A DNA stretch of 64,000 nt from Bacteroides fluxus YIT 12057 (lineage in GTDB: Bacteria > Bacteroidota > Bacteroidia > Bacteroidales > Bacteroidaceae), in NCBI RefSeq assembly GCF_000195635.1, contig NZ_GL882606.1:88391-152390 (forward strand), given 5' to 3'. Position numbers and translations under genes: made by a program. Position 1 is the first letter of the stretch. Every line of letters begins with the position of its first letter. A model generated the notes under the pieces. It was not told the DNA's origin, ran no database searches, and saw only the letters and a list, made by a program, of their open reading frames with translations. This document shows positions 35,310 to 44,000 of this stretch, piece by piece.

Positions 35310-35484
35310 ATCGCTTTTCTTTAGGTTCAGACAAATACCATACGAAAAAGGCGTGAGAATACGTTAAATACCGGCATTGAGGTACAGCCAAGCACCCATC
35401 CACTCGATAGATAATTTCTCCCCACGCCGCTATCGCATACGCTTGACGCATATAGACACGACGATGAAGAAGAGAACTACCCAT
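35287..35484 (-). CDS. Possible small protein upstream of the 34923 gene
   Basis: Up to 65 residues, or 54 from the inner Met at 35451 (MRQAYAIAAWGEIIYRVDGC). It overlaps the next start by 23 nt, compatible with coupling, and lies behind a -7 box and leader hairpin. No known family, no further support; could be a leader frame only. Confidence 0.3.
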   Translation of the reverse strand: MGSSLLHRRVYMRQAYAIAAWGEIIYRVDGCLAVPQCRYLTYSHAFFVWYLSEPKEKRYGNEIDK

Positions 35485-35670
35485 TATTTTGCGAGCGGAT
35501 TAAAATTTGGCTGTTTTCAATGCCCCACCATAATGTGTTCCTTCCGTATGTAAATCGCCCGGCGGCACGCCGCCGGAGGATTCGATTGCAAATATAACGA
35601 TTTCATTCGGGTATCGGCGACAACACGTGCGATTTTTAACAACCTTCCTGCCAAAGAACTACCCGCCGTC
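35310..35670. other. Gap between two - strand ICE genes
   Basis: 361 nt. Contains the possible 35287-35484 frame, a perfect GC hairpin at 35559-35576 and a -7 box at 35589-35596. Nothing else recognised. Confidence 0.5.
35559..35596 (-). promoter_or_regulatory. -7 box followed by a 5'-end leader hairpin
   Basis: TATATTTG on the - strand (35589-35596). A transcript from there would begin near 35582 and fold at once into CCGGCGGC/GCCGCCGG (35559-35576, loop of two). GGCGGC stems recur in the accessory operon leaders. Confidence 0.5.
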
Positions 35671-37623
35671 CTACAATTTCGGCCCCCGGGCGGGTTTGCG
35701 GGGCGCGACCTTCGGCTGCGCCTTCTTCTCCCTGGGCGGTTCGACGATCCGCAGTTTGAGTTTCTCCGTCTTACGGTCGTAACGCACCTCGCAGCAGTCA
35801 ATCTCACCCGCAACCGACGTCCACACGTTGTTCACACGCACCGCGCCGCCCGAGTAGAGGGTCTTGTATTGTTCGTATTCGAGCGGCTGCCGCAATTTCG
35901 CGTCCACCTGACGGTGGAACGAGTAGATATTACGTCCCTTTGCTATTTCGTCGGGAACGTAAACCCGCAACTCGGGATGGGCGGCCTCGGCATAGAGGCA
36001 CAGATCCGCCGTGCGAAGCTCCCTCGGAACCCACTGGATCATCCTCGGGTCGCCCCGCACGGCCGTATCGGCCACGAGCGGCGTGATGGCCCTCTGGGGA
36101 ATGTCGTACAGCACCCCCGCATCCTTGCGAACGGCCTCCAACGCCACCTCCTCCGTTACAAGCCGGCGGTTCAGGTGCAGGACACTCATCAACCGGTGTA
36201 TCTGCTGCGGGTCGTCCTGCTCGCGGAACACCTGCAAGACCAGGGCGGGGTCGCTCAACGCGCTGATAACCGAGAAATCGGTTTTGTCCTTCCCGTAGGT
36301 ACGCTCGAAAGCCTCCCGGCTCATCTCCGGCGTCCGGGCTTCGCGGGGGACGCCTTTCAGGTTTTGCGGGTTCTCCCGCACCAGGCTCATGTATAGATCC
36401 GGGCTTTTCATGCTCTCGGGCAGGTGGGCGATGGCATAGGGACTGCGCCGTATGGCCTCCATGCACAACTCCGGCGTTTTCCACTTCTCGGGGACATATT
36501 GCAGGTAGCTCCCGTCGTGCCCGACGGCCCGGCGGCACATCTCCTCGTTCTTGGCGTGGTCGGGAAGGTTGTAGAACAGCTCCGGCTCCAGGGCGAAAAT
36601 TTCCCGGGCCACCCTCGGCGTGACGTGTGCCGGGTTCATGTGCTGCAAAAAATCGAAGGTCTTCTCGTAATTCGTGCAATAGAACCCCAACGCCTTCATG
36701 TGTATATCCTCGAAAGGGATATAGCGGAGGACACGCAGGTCGTCGGCACGGATCAACGCCCGGTTGCAGACCTCCGGCGTGAGCTGTTCGGGGTTGAAAA
36801 AGCGGATGGCCAGGGGATCGCGCTCCAGCGCCATCCCGCACAGACGGTCGGTTTTCAGATGCTTCGGAACGTACTCCAGCGCCAGGTAGTTCGAGGACAC
36901 GGCGGCCTCGCAGACCCGTTCCGTGCGTAACTCCTCCGGCACTTCATGGAGCAGGATGCCGTCCCCGCTGACGGCACGCAGGCAGACTGCCTCCGTGCGC
37001 AGTTCCACCGGCACGAGCGAAAGGCAGGACGCGTCCATCCCCACGCCGTGAAGGGCCAGTTCCCCGGTCATGACCTCCGGGGCAATGGAGGCGAAAATCT
37101 CGAACTTGTCCACGAACGACATCCCGAATTTTTTCAGCCCTTCCAGGCATATATCGGGATACGGAATGTAAGGGAGTATCTTGTAATCGGCACTGTCCAC
37201 CGCTTTCAACGCCGCACGGCATATTTGCGGCGTCCTCAATTCCCCGGGAACGGCCTCCAGCACCAGGCCGTTGCGCTTCACGGCCGCCATGCACAGTTCG
37301 GGGGTCTTCAACCCCTCCGGAACGTAATACAGCGCGTAGCTGTTGCTATCGACGGCGGCACGGCACATTTTCGGTGTCTTCAGACGGTCAGGGACGAATT
37401 TCAGTGTTTCGCCCCGGTGGCCGGCCGCGGCAAGACAAAGTTCCGGCGTTTTCATCGCTTCGGGAACGAACTCGATGTTGAAAGCCGATTTCTTGATGGC
37501 GAAACGGCAGACTTCCGCCGTTTTCCGATCCTCGGGCAGCGTCTCGAAAAGGTTCTCACGCCACGGGTTCTCGTACACCCCCGTATCGAGATAGGCTATA
37601 TCTATTCTCTCTTGCTCTGTCAT
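35671..37623 (-). CDS. DUF4116-repeat protein
   Basis: 650 residues built of about fifteen to eighteen repeats of 30-35 residues. Each has the pattern (L/M)(K/R)TPELC(R/L)AAVxxxGxxLxxVP(E/G), for example LKTPELCMAAVKRNGLVLEA and LRTEAVCLRAVSGDGILLHE. The last repeats merge into a basic Lys/Arg/Pro tail (EPPREKKAQPKVAPRKPARG). DUF4116 repeats are seen in phage and mobile-element proteins of unknown function; a curved helical scaffold for protein binding is likely by analogy with other short helical repeats. No signal peptide. It lies at the 3' end of the tra operon, 63 nt after traQ, separated by a hairpin. Confidence 0.85.
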   Translation of the reverse strand: MTEQERIDIAYLDTGVYENPWRENLFETLPEDRKTAEVCRFAIKKSAFNIEFVPEAMKTPELCLAAAGHRGETLKFVPDRLKTPKMCRAAVDSNSYALYYVPEGLKTPELCMAAVKRNGLVLEAVPGELRTPQICRAALKAVDSADYKILPYIPYPDICLEGLKKFGMSFVDKFEIFASIAPEVMTGELALHGVGMDASCLSLVPVELRTEAVCLRAVSGDGILLHEVPEELRTERVCEAAVSSNYLALEYVPKHLKTDRLCGMALERDPLAIRFFNPEQLTPEVCNRALIRADDLRVLRYIPFEDIHMKALGFYCTNYEKTFDFLQHMNPAHVTPRVAREIFALEPELFYNLPDHAKNEEMCRRAVGHDGSYLQYVPEKWKTPELCMEAIRRSPYAIAHLPESMKSPDLYMSLVRENPQNLKGVPREARTPEMSREAFERTYGKDKTDFSVISALSDPALVLQVFREQDDPQQIHRLMSVLHLNRRLVTEEVALEAVRKDAGVLYDIPQRAITPLVADTAVRGDPRMIQWVPRELRTADLCLYAEAAHPELRVYVPDEIAKGRNIYSFHRQVDAKLRQPLEYEQYKTLYSGGAVRVNNVWTSVAGEIDCCEVRYDRKTEKLKLRIVEPPREKKAQPKVAPRKPARGPKL

Positions 37624-37644
37624 GGTTTTCAGTATTTATGGAAA

Positions 37645-37663
37645 GCGCCCGGGTGACGGGCGC
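37645..37663 (-). repeat. GC hairpin between traQ and the DUF4116 gene
   Basis: GCGCCCG GGTGA CGGGCGC, perfect 7-bp stem, without a T-run. Possibly an attenuator or mRNA-processing site separating the tra operon from the repeat protein. Confidence 0.6.
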
Positions 37664-37686
37664 CTCTCTTGGTTAGACATATTCCG

Positions 37687-38130
37687 TTATCGTTCCGTTT
37701 CCTCCGTCCCGTTCTCGCTCTGGAACGTGAAGGAGGTCTTCACGACCTGACCCGTGTTGTCCTCGACATAGACGTCGATGGCCTGCTGGTCATCGCTGCG
37801 CGATGTGTAATAGAGGCGGAACACCTCACGGTCGAGCGGATAGCGGTCGTTGGGCAGGAACACCGTACCGTCGTCCATCCTCAACTCACCGCGCCCGTCG
37901 GGCTGGAAATAGCGGATCGTGTAACGCGCGCCGTCATATCTCCCCTCCCGCACGAGCGTGCAGCGGATTTCAGCGGTTTCACCAACGGAGATTCGCTTCT
38001 GAACGGGCATCGTTTCCAGAGAGAACGTGTACGCCTGCTGTATATCCAGCCCGTTGTCGCAGGATGCGCATAAAAGACCCAGGGCGGCGATCCAGACCGC
38101 CAGGGCCAATATCTTTTTCATCTTTTTCAT
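37687..38130 (-). CDS. traQ: Conjugative transposon protein TraQ (DUF3872 lipoprotein)
   Basis: 147 residues. Signal peptide with lipobox LLCASC (Cys about 24), then a beta-rich DUF3872 domain (YTFSLETMPVQKRISVGETA; YYTSRSDDQQAIDVYVED). The domain is specific for CTnDOT-type transfer operons; the lipoprotein sits in the envelope with the transfer channel. Last of the tra genes; the traO stop is 13 nt upstream. A TraP (primase-like) gene, which lies between traO and traQ in CTnDOT, is absent here. Confidence 0.88.
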   Translation of the reverse strand: MKKMKKILALAVWIAALGLLCASCDNGLDIQQAYTFSLETMPVQKRISVGETAEIRCTLVREGRYDGARYTIRYFQPDGRGELRMDDGTVFLPNDRYPLDREVFRLYYTSRSDDQQAIDVYVEDNTGQVVKTSFTFQSENGTEETER

Positions 38131-38143
38131 GTCGCTTGCAAGT

Positions 38144-38728
38144 TTAATGGATTATGAATTTCACGCCCAGGCCGAACTGCGCGTGGAAATGTCCCGTTGT
38201 AGTGCCCCATAGGATACGCTCACGCCCCGTCAGCGAGAGGATAATCCTGTCGGTCAGGTACGCATCGACCTCCAGCGTGACGGCCCCGCCATAGAGGAAA
38301 CGGTCGCGGTGGCGGAGCGTAGAGCCGTCATAGAGCCGCCTCTCGCCCCGGTTCACGCTCTCGTAACCGGCCAGCGCCGAGCCGCCGAGGTAGAAGAAAA
38401 AAGTCCTGGACGGGTCGGCGAGGAACTTGTAATAGTAACCTCCCTCGGCCGTGAACTGCGCCACCGGGATACGTTCCGACTTGTAGGGGTAATAACGGTT
38501 CAGGAACTCCGCGCCGAACACCCACTTGTCGGCATTCTTCGCGTAGCGGCTCATGGCCAGCCCGAACCAGTAGCCCGTTTCGCTGCGGCTGTCCCGGGTA
38601 TAGAAGCCGTCGGCCATGCCTCCCCGTATTTCCAGCCCGCGCATGGCGGGCAGGGCACGCTGGGCGTGCGCCCCGTCCGAAAGGAGGAGGCATAACCCCA
38701 GCGTGAGAATGAATATCGCCCGTTTCAT
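38144..38728 (-). CDS. traO: Conjugative transposon protein TraO
   Basis: 194 residues. Signal peptide ending GAHAQ (about 1-23), then a predicted eight-stranded outer-membrane barrel (GLEIRGGMADGFYT; GGYYYKFLADPSRTFFFYLGG; FGLGVKFIIH at the end). TraO is the outer-membrane member of the CTnDOT-type mating apparatus. One nucleotide separates it from traN. Confidence 0.9.
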   Translation of the reverse strand: MKRAIFILTLGLCLLLSDGAHAQRALPAMRGLEIRGGMADGFYTRDSRSETGYWFGLAMSRYAKNADKWVFGAEFLNRYYPYKSERIPVAQFTAEGGYYYKFLADPSRTFFFYLGGSALAGYESVNRGERRLYDGSTLRHRDRFLYGGAVTLEVDAYLTDRIILSLTGRERILWGTTTGHFHAQFGLGVKFIIH

Positions 38729-38729
38729 A

Positions 38730-39650
38730 TCACTTTACCTTTAACTCGTTGATAACACGTGCGCGCACCAGGTCGGCATTCTCCACCGTGAAAGTCTGGT
38801 GTCGCCCGCCCTGCTGCTCGTGCAGTTCCACGACCAGCTGCTTGTCGTCGGCCAGCGTGAACTTCGGGAGCGTGAAGACCATGCGCTCGGTACGCTTGCC
38901 GCCGATGACCTGCACGTTGTTGTACGCACGCACGGGCCATACGACCTGCTCCTGGATGGCCGTGCGTTTGGCCACCTTCTTGTCCGTAATCTTGAACGTC
39001 AGGTAGTCCACGTTGAAAGGCACGTTGGAGGAGTTTTTCAGTTGGAGGTGGAAATAAAGCAGGTCGTTATGCACGTAGATACCTTTGAGGAGGTATTGTA
39101 CCCCGAAACGCTTGCAACCGATATGCTTGATCTCGCGGCGGTCATTCTTGTAAATGGACTGCATGATCAGTTTGACCAGCAGCGGAGATTCGCATCCCAA
39201 CTCCTGCAAATAGATGTCCAGCGCGTTATTGGGGCGGTTTACCGCCTCCCCGTCATGCAGGAAGTCCGCCATCTCGACCGACAGTTTCACCGGCTCGTCG
39301 GCATACTTGACATTGAAGCTGTAATAGGCCCCGTCCTCGGTAATGACCGAAAGGTTGCTCTCGCGCGAGAAATCACGCAGGGCCGCCTTTACACGCAGCA
39401 CGTTTTCCGTGCCGTCGGCTTTCGCCGCCAGAAGATCCGAAGACCCCAGATCGACGTAACGGATGGCCGAGGGGAAAATCACATGAACGGTCTTGCTGAA
39501 CGTCACCTCCAGCGCGTAGGGCGGGATAACCCGGTTGAAGGTCAGCGGACGGGTAAGACCGTCGTACAAATCGCCCGTGGAGGGCTTTTCCTGCGCGTGG
39601 GCAGCGAACATGCACCCGATAAAAGCGAGTGCCAGAAGAATCTTTTTCAT
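38730..39650 (-). CDS. traN: Conjugative transposon protein TraN (DUF4138)
   Basis: 306 residues. Signal peptide (about 1-19, FAAHA), then a DUF4138 domain with VTFSKTVHVIFPSAIRYVDL at the N-terminus and a beta-sandwich C-terminus (HNDLLYFHLQLKNSSNVPF). By position and fold it corresponds to the VirB9-like periplasmic/outer-membrane component. Part of the continuous tra operon, followed directly by traO. Confidence 0.9.
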   Translation of the reverse strand: MKKILLALAFIGCMFAAHAQEKPSTGDLYDGLTRPLTFNRVIPPYALEVTFSKTVHVIFPSAIRYVDLGSSDLLAAKADGTENVLRVKAALRDFSRESNLSVITEDGAYYSFNVKYADEPVKLSVEMADFLHDGEAVNRPNNALDIYLQELGCESPLLVKLIMQSIYKNDRREIKHIGCKRFGVQYLLKGIYVHNDLLYFHLQLKNSSNVPFNVDYLTFKITDKKVAKRTAIQEQVVWPVRAYNNVQVIGGKRTERMVFTLPKFTLADDKQLVVELHEQQGGRHQTFTVENADLVRARVINELKVK

Positions 39651-39722
39651 ACTCGATAAATTTTTGATTGTTGATAAAAATGGATTTTTTCAGTGGTGTA
39701 CGGAAGTACGTCGTTTGTACCC

Positions 39723-41003
39723 TTATTGAAGGGGCGGGAGCAGCAGGACGCTGTAACCGGCCTTGAGCGTGACCTTGACCGAGCGCATCTTCTTGCTCAC
39801 GTATTGCGACACGCCCTGGATGGCGCTGCGCCCCAGGTCGGAGAGCAGTTGCGAACCGGCATCGTCCGTGATCGTGATACTGCTGCCCATGCCCGCGCCC
39901 ATATTGGCGGCGATCTCCTTCACGGCATTGAGTTCTTCCGACCCCGGCACGGGAATACCCTCGTTGCCGTTCGTGTCATAGACCGACAGATCGACCGGAA
40001 CGACCGCCCCGCCGTGCTGGACAGCGCTGACCTTGACCGTCAGCCGTTCACCGTTGATCCTCGCCGCCCCCGTTACGGGCGTACCCGAGGGGATGAGCAG
40101 ATCTCCCGCCATCATCGGTTCCAGCAGCCGGAAAGTAACCTCCCCGCCATCGGTGAGCGTCACGGTTTGCTGCACGGCGGCACGGATACTGTTGCGCTCG
40201 GGCTCGCGAAGGTCGCTCCCCACCGTGTTGAAACCCCAGTTCCGGGGCTTGACGAACTCACGGGCGAAGACCGAATCGGGCAGCGGGGCGGCAAGCAGCG
40301 ACACGATGTTACGGCGCACCTGGCGCACGGGCTGCACGGAAGCCTTGCCGGAAACGGAGGCTTTCTGACGCGGGGCTTCAGGGGCCTGACCGCCGTTCAT
40401 GTAGCGGGCGGCGATCTCGTAGGACTTCTCCAGCAGCGCCACCTGCTCCTCCTGGGCCGTTTTCTGCGCCTGCTGTTCTTCCAGGCGGCGTTCCAGTTCC
40501 TCGATGCGGGCCTGCATCTCGCGCTCTTCCCCCGTTTCACCGGCGGTGTCCTCGTAGAAACTGCCTAACTGGCGGTTGATGTCGGCATAGGCGGCACGGG
40601 AAGTCCGGAAAGCTCCCGACGAACCGCCGGCAGGGCCGGAAGACTTATCCGGCACGGCAGCGGGCATGACGGGCTCTTCCTCCTCGTCCTCCATCCCGAA
40701 CGCGAAATCCTGCAAGGAGCGCATCTTTTCCCGCTCCCTGCGCCGCATCTCCTCCTGCACGTAGGCATCACGCTTGTCCGAGAGGATACCCTCCGATTCC
40801 GGGGTCGGCAGCTCCGTGTTGAAACCCGCCGAAGGCTCCTCCCGTTCTTTTTCGCCGGGGGAGAAGATCAGCCACATGCACCCGGCAAAGGCCAGGAAAA
40901 AGAGCGGGAAGACCACCATCTTCTTCCGCATCTGTATCTGCCGGGGCGTGAGTTCCTTTTTCCCCGCCTCCGGCCGTTTATTCTGTTTTTCGTTCGTCGT
41001 CAT
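39723..41003 (-). CDS. traM: Conjugative transposon protein TraM (VirB10-like)
   Basis: 426 residues. Cytoplasmic tail (about 1-30, rich in Lys), one transmembrane helix (about 31-50, VFPLFFLAFAGCMWLIF), a long acidic and coiled-coil stretch (REMQARIEELERRLEEQ near 170-190), and a C-terminal VirB10/TrbI-like beta domain with GDLLIPSGTPVTGAARINGE near 310. It spans inner membrane and periplasm as the channel's energy-sensing scaffold. Its start overlaps the end of traL by 26 nt. Confidence 0.92.
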   Translation of the reverse strand: MTTNEKQNKRPEAGKKELTPRQIQMRKKMVVFPLFFLAFAGCMWLIFSPGEKEREEPSAGFNTELPTPESEGILSDKRDAYVQEEMRRREREKMRSLQDFAFGMEDEEEEPVMPAAVPDKSSGPAGGSSGAFRTSRAAYADINRQLGSFYEDTAGETGEEREMQARIEELERRLEEQQAQKTAQEEQVALLEKSYEIAARYMNGGQAPEAPRQKASVSGKASVQPVRQVRRNIVSLLAAPLPDSVFAREFVKPRNWGFNTVGSDLREPERNSIRAAVQQTVTLTDGGEVTFRLLEPMMAGDLLIPSGTPVTGAARINGERLTVKVSAVQHGGAVVPVDLSVYDTNGNEGIPVPGSEELNAVKEIAANMGAGMGSSITITDDAGSQLLSDLGRSAIQGVSQYVSKKMRSVKVTLKAGYSVLLLPPLQ

Positions 41004-41277
41004 AATTGAAATCTTTTAGATGTTTTACACTGTCGGCCTCCTGCCGTTGTCTTAATTCCAGCTCCAGCCGCTCGATATGCCGTATCTGCATCCGTTCCCC
41101 GGCTCCCTTGCCGAAGCGGTAGATGGAAGACACGGTAAAGTAGAGCGACAAGACGGAAAAGAACAAGAGCAGCGTGAGGATCACGATAATCCGCTTATCG
41201 GGCGAGAGCGCCCCGCAAGCGCGGCGCAGGAGGTCTTCGACCCACTCCCCGAAAGCCTTTATTCTCTTCTTTGCCAT
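40978..41277 (-). CDS. traL: Conjugative transposon protein TraL (DUF3989)
   Basis: 99 residues. One transmembrane helix (about 30-52, IIVILTLLLFFSVLSLYFTV) between a basic N-terminus and a Glu/Arg-rich helical tail. DUF3989 proteins are found only in CTnDOT-type operons between traK and traM; exact role unknown. Overlaps traM by 26 nt, suggesting coupling. Confidence 0.88.
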   Translation of the reverse strand: MAKKRIKAFGEWVEDLLRRACGALSPDKRIIVILTLLLFFSVLSLYFTVSSIYRFGKGAGERMQIRHIERLELELRQRQEADSVKHLKDFNYDDERKTE

Positions 41278-41281
41278 AGCC

Positions 41282-41905
41282 TTATCTTTTTAATGTACGT
41301 AAATCGCGGTTCTCCAGAATCTCGAATTTCTCCATGATGAAACCCTGCGGGTTATTGTCCGAACGCCCCGAGTTGATCAGCTCGCAGCGCGTGACCAGCG
41401 AACGCTCGGTGATGTTGCTCTCGCGGACAATCATTTGCCGGGCATAGGTCATGGCCCGGTAGGGATAGGCGTTGAAGTCGCACACCACGGAGTCCACCTC
41501 GATACGCTGGCTGATGTTCCCCGACACCACACGGTTGTAGTAACCTTTCTCCTGCATGTCCTGGTAATAGGCGAAGGCACTCTTATCGACCAGGAACAGC
41601 GCGCGGTTGATGTTGCTTTCGATGGCCGCACGGTCGGGCGAGAGGGTAAAGAACAACTCGTGAAAACGCCGGATATGTTCGCGCGCCTCCACGGGGCGGT
41701 TCTGGCTCAAATCCTGCGAGAGCGCCAGCATCAGCGACTTGCCCCCGTCCAGGACGTAGATCTTCTCGCGCTGCTTTTCGGCGAAACGGAAGCTCGCGAC
41801 CACGCTGAACACGGATACCAGCGCGCACAGGCAGAGGAACACGATACCGAAAAGCCGAATCTGCCTGAAACTTGTTTCGATGTTTTTTAATGACTTGAAT
41901 TCCAT
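41282..41905 (-). CDS. traK: Conjugative transposon protein TraK (VirB8-like)
   Basis: 207 residues. Starts MEFKSLKNIETSFRQIRLF, then one transmembrane helix (about 20-42) and a periplasmic alpha/beta domain, the VirB8 layout. It would nucleate assembly of the mating channel in the inner membrane. Four nucleotides upstream of traL; 11 nt downstream of traJ. Confidence 0.9.
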   Translation of the reverse strand: MEFKSLKNIETSFRQIRLFGIVFLCLCALVSVFSVVASFRFAEKQREKIYVLDGGKSLMLALSQDLSQNRPVEAREHIRRFHELFFTLSPDRAAIESNINRALFLVDKSAFAYYQDMQEKGYYNRVVSGNISQRIEVDSVVCDFNAYPYRAMTYARQMIVRESNITERSLVTRCELINSGRSDNNPQGFIMEKFEILENRDLRTLKR

Positions 41906-41916
41906 TGTCCAAATTG

Positions 41917-42996
41917 TTATGAATGATTACTGTTACCTTGTGTTGCCAGGTTGCGCCCGTTGGGGGCACTGCCCGAAGCCGGGCCACCGCCGCCGTTACC
42001 GGAGGAGGAACCGCCACCGCCGCGACGCCCGAACGTGCGGCCGATCATGTTGCCGGCGATACCGCCCGCGACACCCGTGGCGAATGCCCCGGCCTTGTTG
42101 ATACCGCCCATAGCCCCGCCGGCTCCGCCCGACTGGATCACCCACTCGGCAACGGTGGGGATCGTGAAATAGCCTATGATACCTATAATCAAAAAGATAA
42201 TATAGACACCGCTGCCGCTGTCGGGAATGTAGTTGGGGTCTTGCAGGGCCAGGACGTCCGCCTGGAGCATCAACGTCTGGATCTTGGCCAGCACCGCGGA
42301 GAACAGGTCGGCGATGGGAAGCCAAAGGTACACGCTGATATAGCGGGAAATCCAGCTCGCGAGCGTCGAGTGGAAGCCGTCGTAAATGGAGAGGGCGAAC
42401 GACAAGGGCCCCAGAATCGACAGCACGACTAAAAAGAATGTCCGCAGCGTGTCGATGGTAAGCCCCGCGGCGTTGAACAACAACTCGAAGAAGTCCCGGA
42501 CAAGCTGCCGGAAACCGGCCTTGATGTCGTACCACGTGCGTTCGGCCCACATGCTGATAATCTCGCCCAAATCCGTGATACCCATATCCGCAAGCCGTTG
42601 TTCATACACCTCGTCGTCCACTAACCAAGCCTTGCCCTCGCGCCTGCGGGCCTCGGCTTCCAAATCGTCCTTCTGTTGCTGGTATGCCTGCAAATCCAAC
42701 GTCTGCCCCTCCAGTATGGCGTGCGTGCCCTGCACCACGGGCGACATCACGGCGTTGATCGTCCCCAGAACCACGGTGGGAAAGAACATCACGCACAAGC
42801 CGATGGCGAAAGGCCGCAGGAGCGGGAACACGTCGATAGGCTCCGCATTGGCCAGTGCCTTCCATACCCGGTAAGCCACGTAAAAGAGCGCACCCAGGCC
42901 GGCGATACCTTTCGCCACCCCGATCATGTCGCCGCATAGCGGCATCATCTCCTGATACAGGTTCCGGAGAACCTGGTGTAAATTGTCGAAATCCAT
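41917..42996 (-). CDS. traJ: Conjugative transposon protein TraJ (VirB6-like)
   Basis: 359 residues. Polytopic inner-membrane protein with about five to six hydrophobic segments (IGVAKGIAGLGALFYVAYRV; FFLVVLSILGPLSFALSIYD; GVYIIFLIIGIIGYF) and a Gly/Ser/Asn-rich unstructured tail of about 40 residues. VirB6-like proteins form the inner-membrane DNA path of the type IV secretion channel. In operon with traI and traK. Confidence 0.9.
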   Translation of the reverse strand: MDFDNLHQVLRNLYQEMMPLCGDMIGVAKGIAGLGALFYVAYRVWKALANAEPIDVFPLLRPFAIGLCVMFFPTVVLGTINAVMSPVVQGTHAILEGQTLDLQAYQQQKDDLEAEARRREGKAWLVDDEVYEQRLADMGITDLGEIISMWAERTWYDIKAGFRQLVRDFFELLFNAAGLTIDTLRTFFLVVLSILGPLSFALSIYDGFHSTLASWISRYISVYLWLPIADLFSAVLAKIQTLMLQADVLALQDPNYIPDSGSGVYIIFLIIGIIGYFTIPTVAEWVIQSGGAGGAMGGINKAGAFATGVAGGIAGNMIGRTFGRRGGGGSSSGNGGGGPASGSAPNGRNLATQGNSNHS

Positions 42997-43015
42997 GACT
43001 GCCTCCGTTTTCAGG

Positions 43016-43645
43016 TTACCAATATCTGTCGTTCGGGTTCCCGTAAAGTGCCAGCACCCGGTGCGCGTCGCCCTTTTCGCGGCCGCGGATGAAGGACACG
43101 GAGATGGTCTTGCGCGTGTAATAGCGCGTGAGGTTGCGGTACTCCAGCATCTTCGTGTAAACCTGATCCACCACGTCCATCCGCTCCTTGTCCGAGAGCG
43201 AGAGGCCGTTGCCGCCGGTTATGACCGTCTTGAGTTCCGCCACCAGCGCGCCGCCCTCCTCCAGCAGCCGGGCGTAACCCGCCGAGATCGCCGCCAGCTC
43301 GTCCACCGTGAAGTTCGGGTCTGAAACCATACGGTTGAATCCCGAGGTGTAGATTTCCGTGATCTCGCTGACCATTTCGAGCGTCAGCTTCACCTTCCGG
43401 GCATCCTTGATGATGTTATGCACCGATTTGAGGGCGTCGTAGTAAGCCTTGCTCTGGTTATAAATCTTGATACTCTCTTGCAGCGACTTGACCATGTTGG
43501 TCGCCGTGGTCGAGCTTTGAACCGCGCTCTTGATGTTCTGAACGAGGTTCGACGGGTCGATGACCGTCCACTGCGCTTTTGCCTGGTACGTGAAGCAAAG
43601 AAGCCCCACGAACAGCGTTAAAATCAATCGTTTCATCCTTTTCAT
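43016..43645 (-). CDS. traI: Conjugative transposon protein TraI (DUF4141)
   Basis: 209 residues. Signal peptide (about 1-24, CFTYQAKAQ), then an almost entirely helical mature protein (NLVQNIKSAVQSSTTATNMV; LTLEMVSEITEIYTSGFNRM), similar in layout to VirB5 minor pilins. In CTnDOT-type operons it lies between the VirB4-type ATPase and TraJ, as here. Separated from the DUF3876 gene by 26 nt. Confidence 0.87.
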   Translation of the reverse strand: MKRMKRLILTLFVGLLCFTYQAKAQWTVIDPSNLVQNIKSAVQSSTTATNMVKSLQESIKIYNQSKAYYDALKSVHNIIKDARKVKLTLEMVSEITEIYTSGFNRMVSDPNFTVDELAAISAGYARLLEEGGALVAELKTVITGGNGLSLSDKERMDVVDQVYTKMLEYRNLTRYYTRKTISVSFIRGREKGDAHRVLALYGNPNDRYW

Positions 43646-43671
43646 TATTTAATTCGTGAATACTTGGGCGG

Positions 43672-43986
43672 TCATTCCGACGCCCGGTAATAATCCCCGT
43701 AGGCGGAGAGCTGGAGCACCTCGCGCCCCGCATCGTAGGCCAGGGCGACATACCCGTAGAGGTCGAAGTAACGGATGCCTCCCCAATACTTCCTCACGGG
43801 ACGGGAGAAGCGTGTCCCGTCCTTGTAAGACACCTCCACGTAAAAACCGCCGCCCCGGCGTCCCGGGTTGCGGTAGATGCGAACCCGGGGAGAACCCGAG
43901 CGGCTTTCCCACTCGCCCGCCACCTCGTACAGCGCGAAGTCCAAACGCGCCGCCGTGGGGTCTGATCCGATACACTTGCGATACAT
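43672..43986 (-). CDS. DUF3876-type protein in traH position
   Basis: 104 residues, beta-rich, no signal peptide. VAGEWESRSGSPRVRIYRNP and GGGFYVEVSYKDGTRFSRPV are the recognisable parts of the small DUF3876 family that lies between traG and traI in Bacteroidetes ICEs. Function unknown. Starts 14 nt after the end of traG exon 2. Confidence 0.75.
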   Translation of the reverse strand: MYRKCIGSDPTAARLDFALYEVAGEWESRSGSPRVRIYRNPGRRGGGFYVEVSYKDGTRFSRPVRKYWGGIRYFDLYGYVALAYDAGREVLQLSAYGDYYRASE

Positions 43987-44000
43987 GGCCTGCCCTCCCT

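Noticed and set aside
35930..36841. Long alternative - strand frame within the DUF4116 gene
   Set aside because: Pro/Arg/Gly-rich shadow frame typical of G+C-rich DNA; the other frame has clear repeats.
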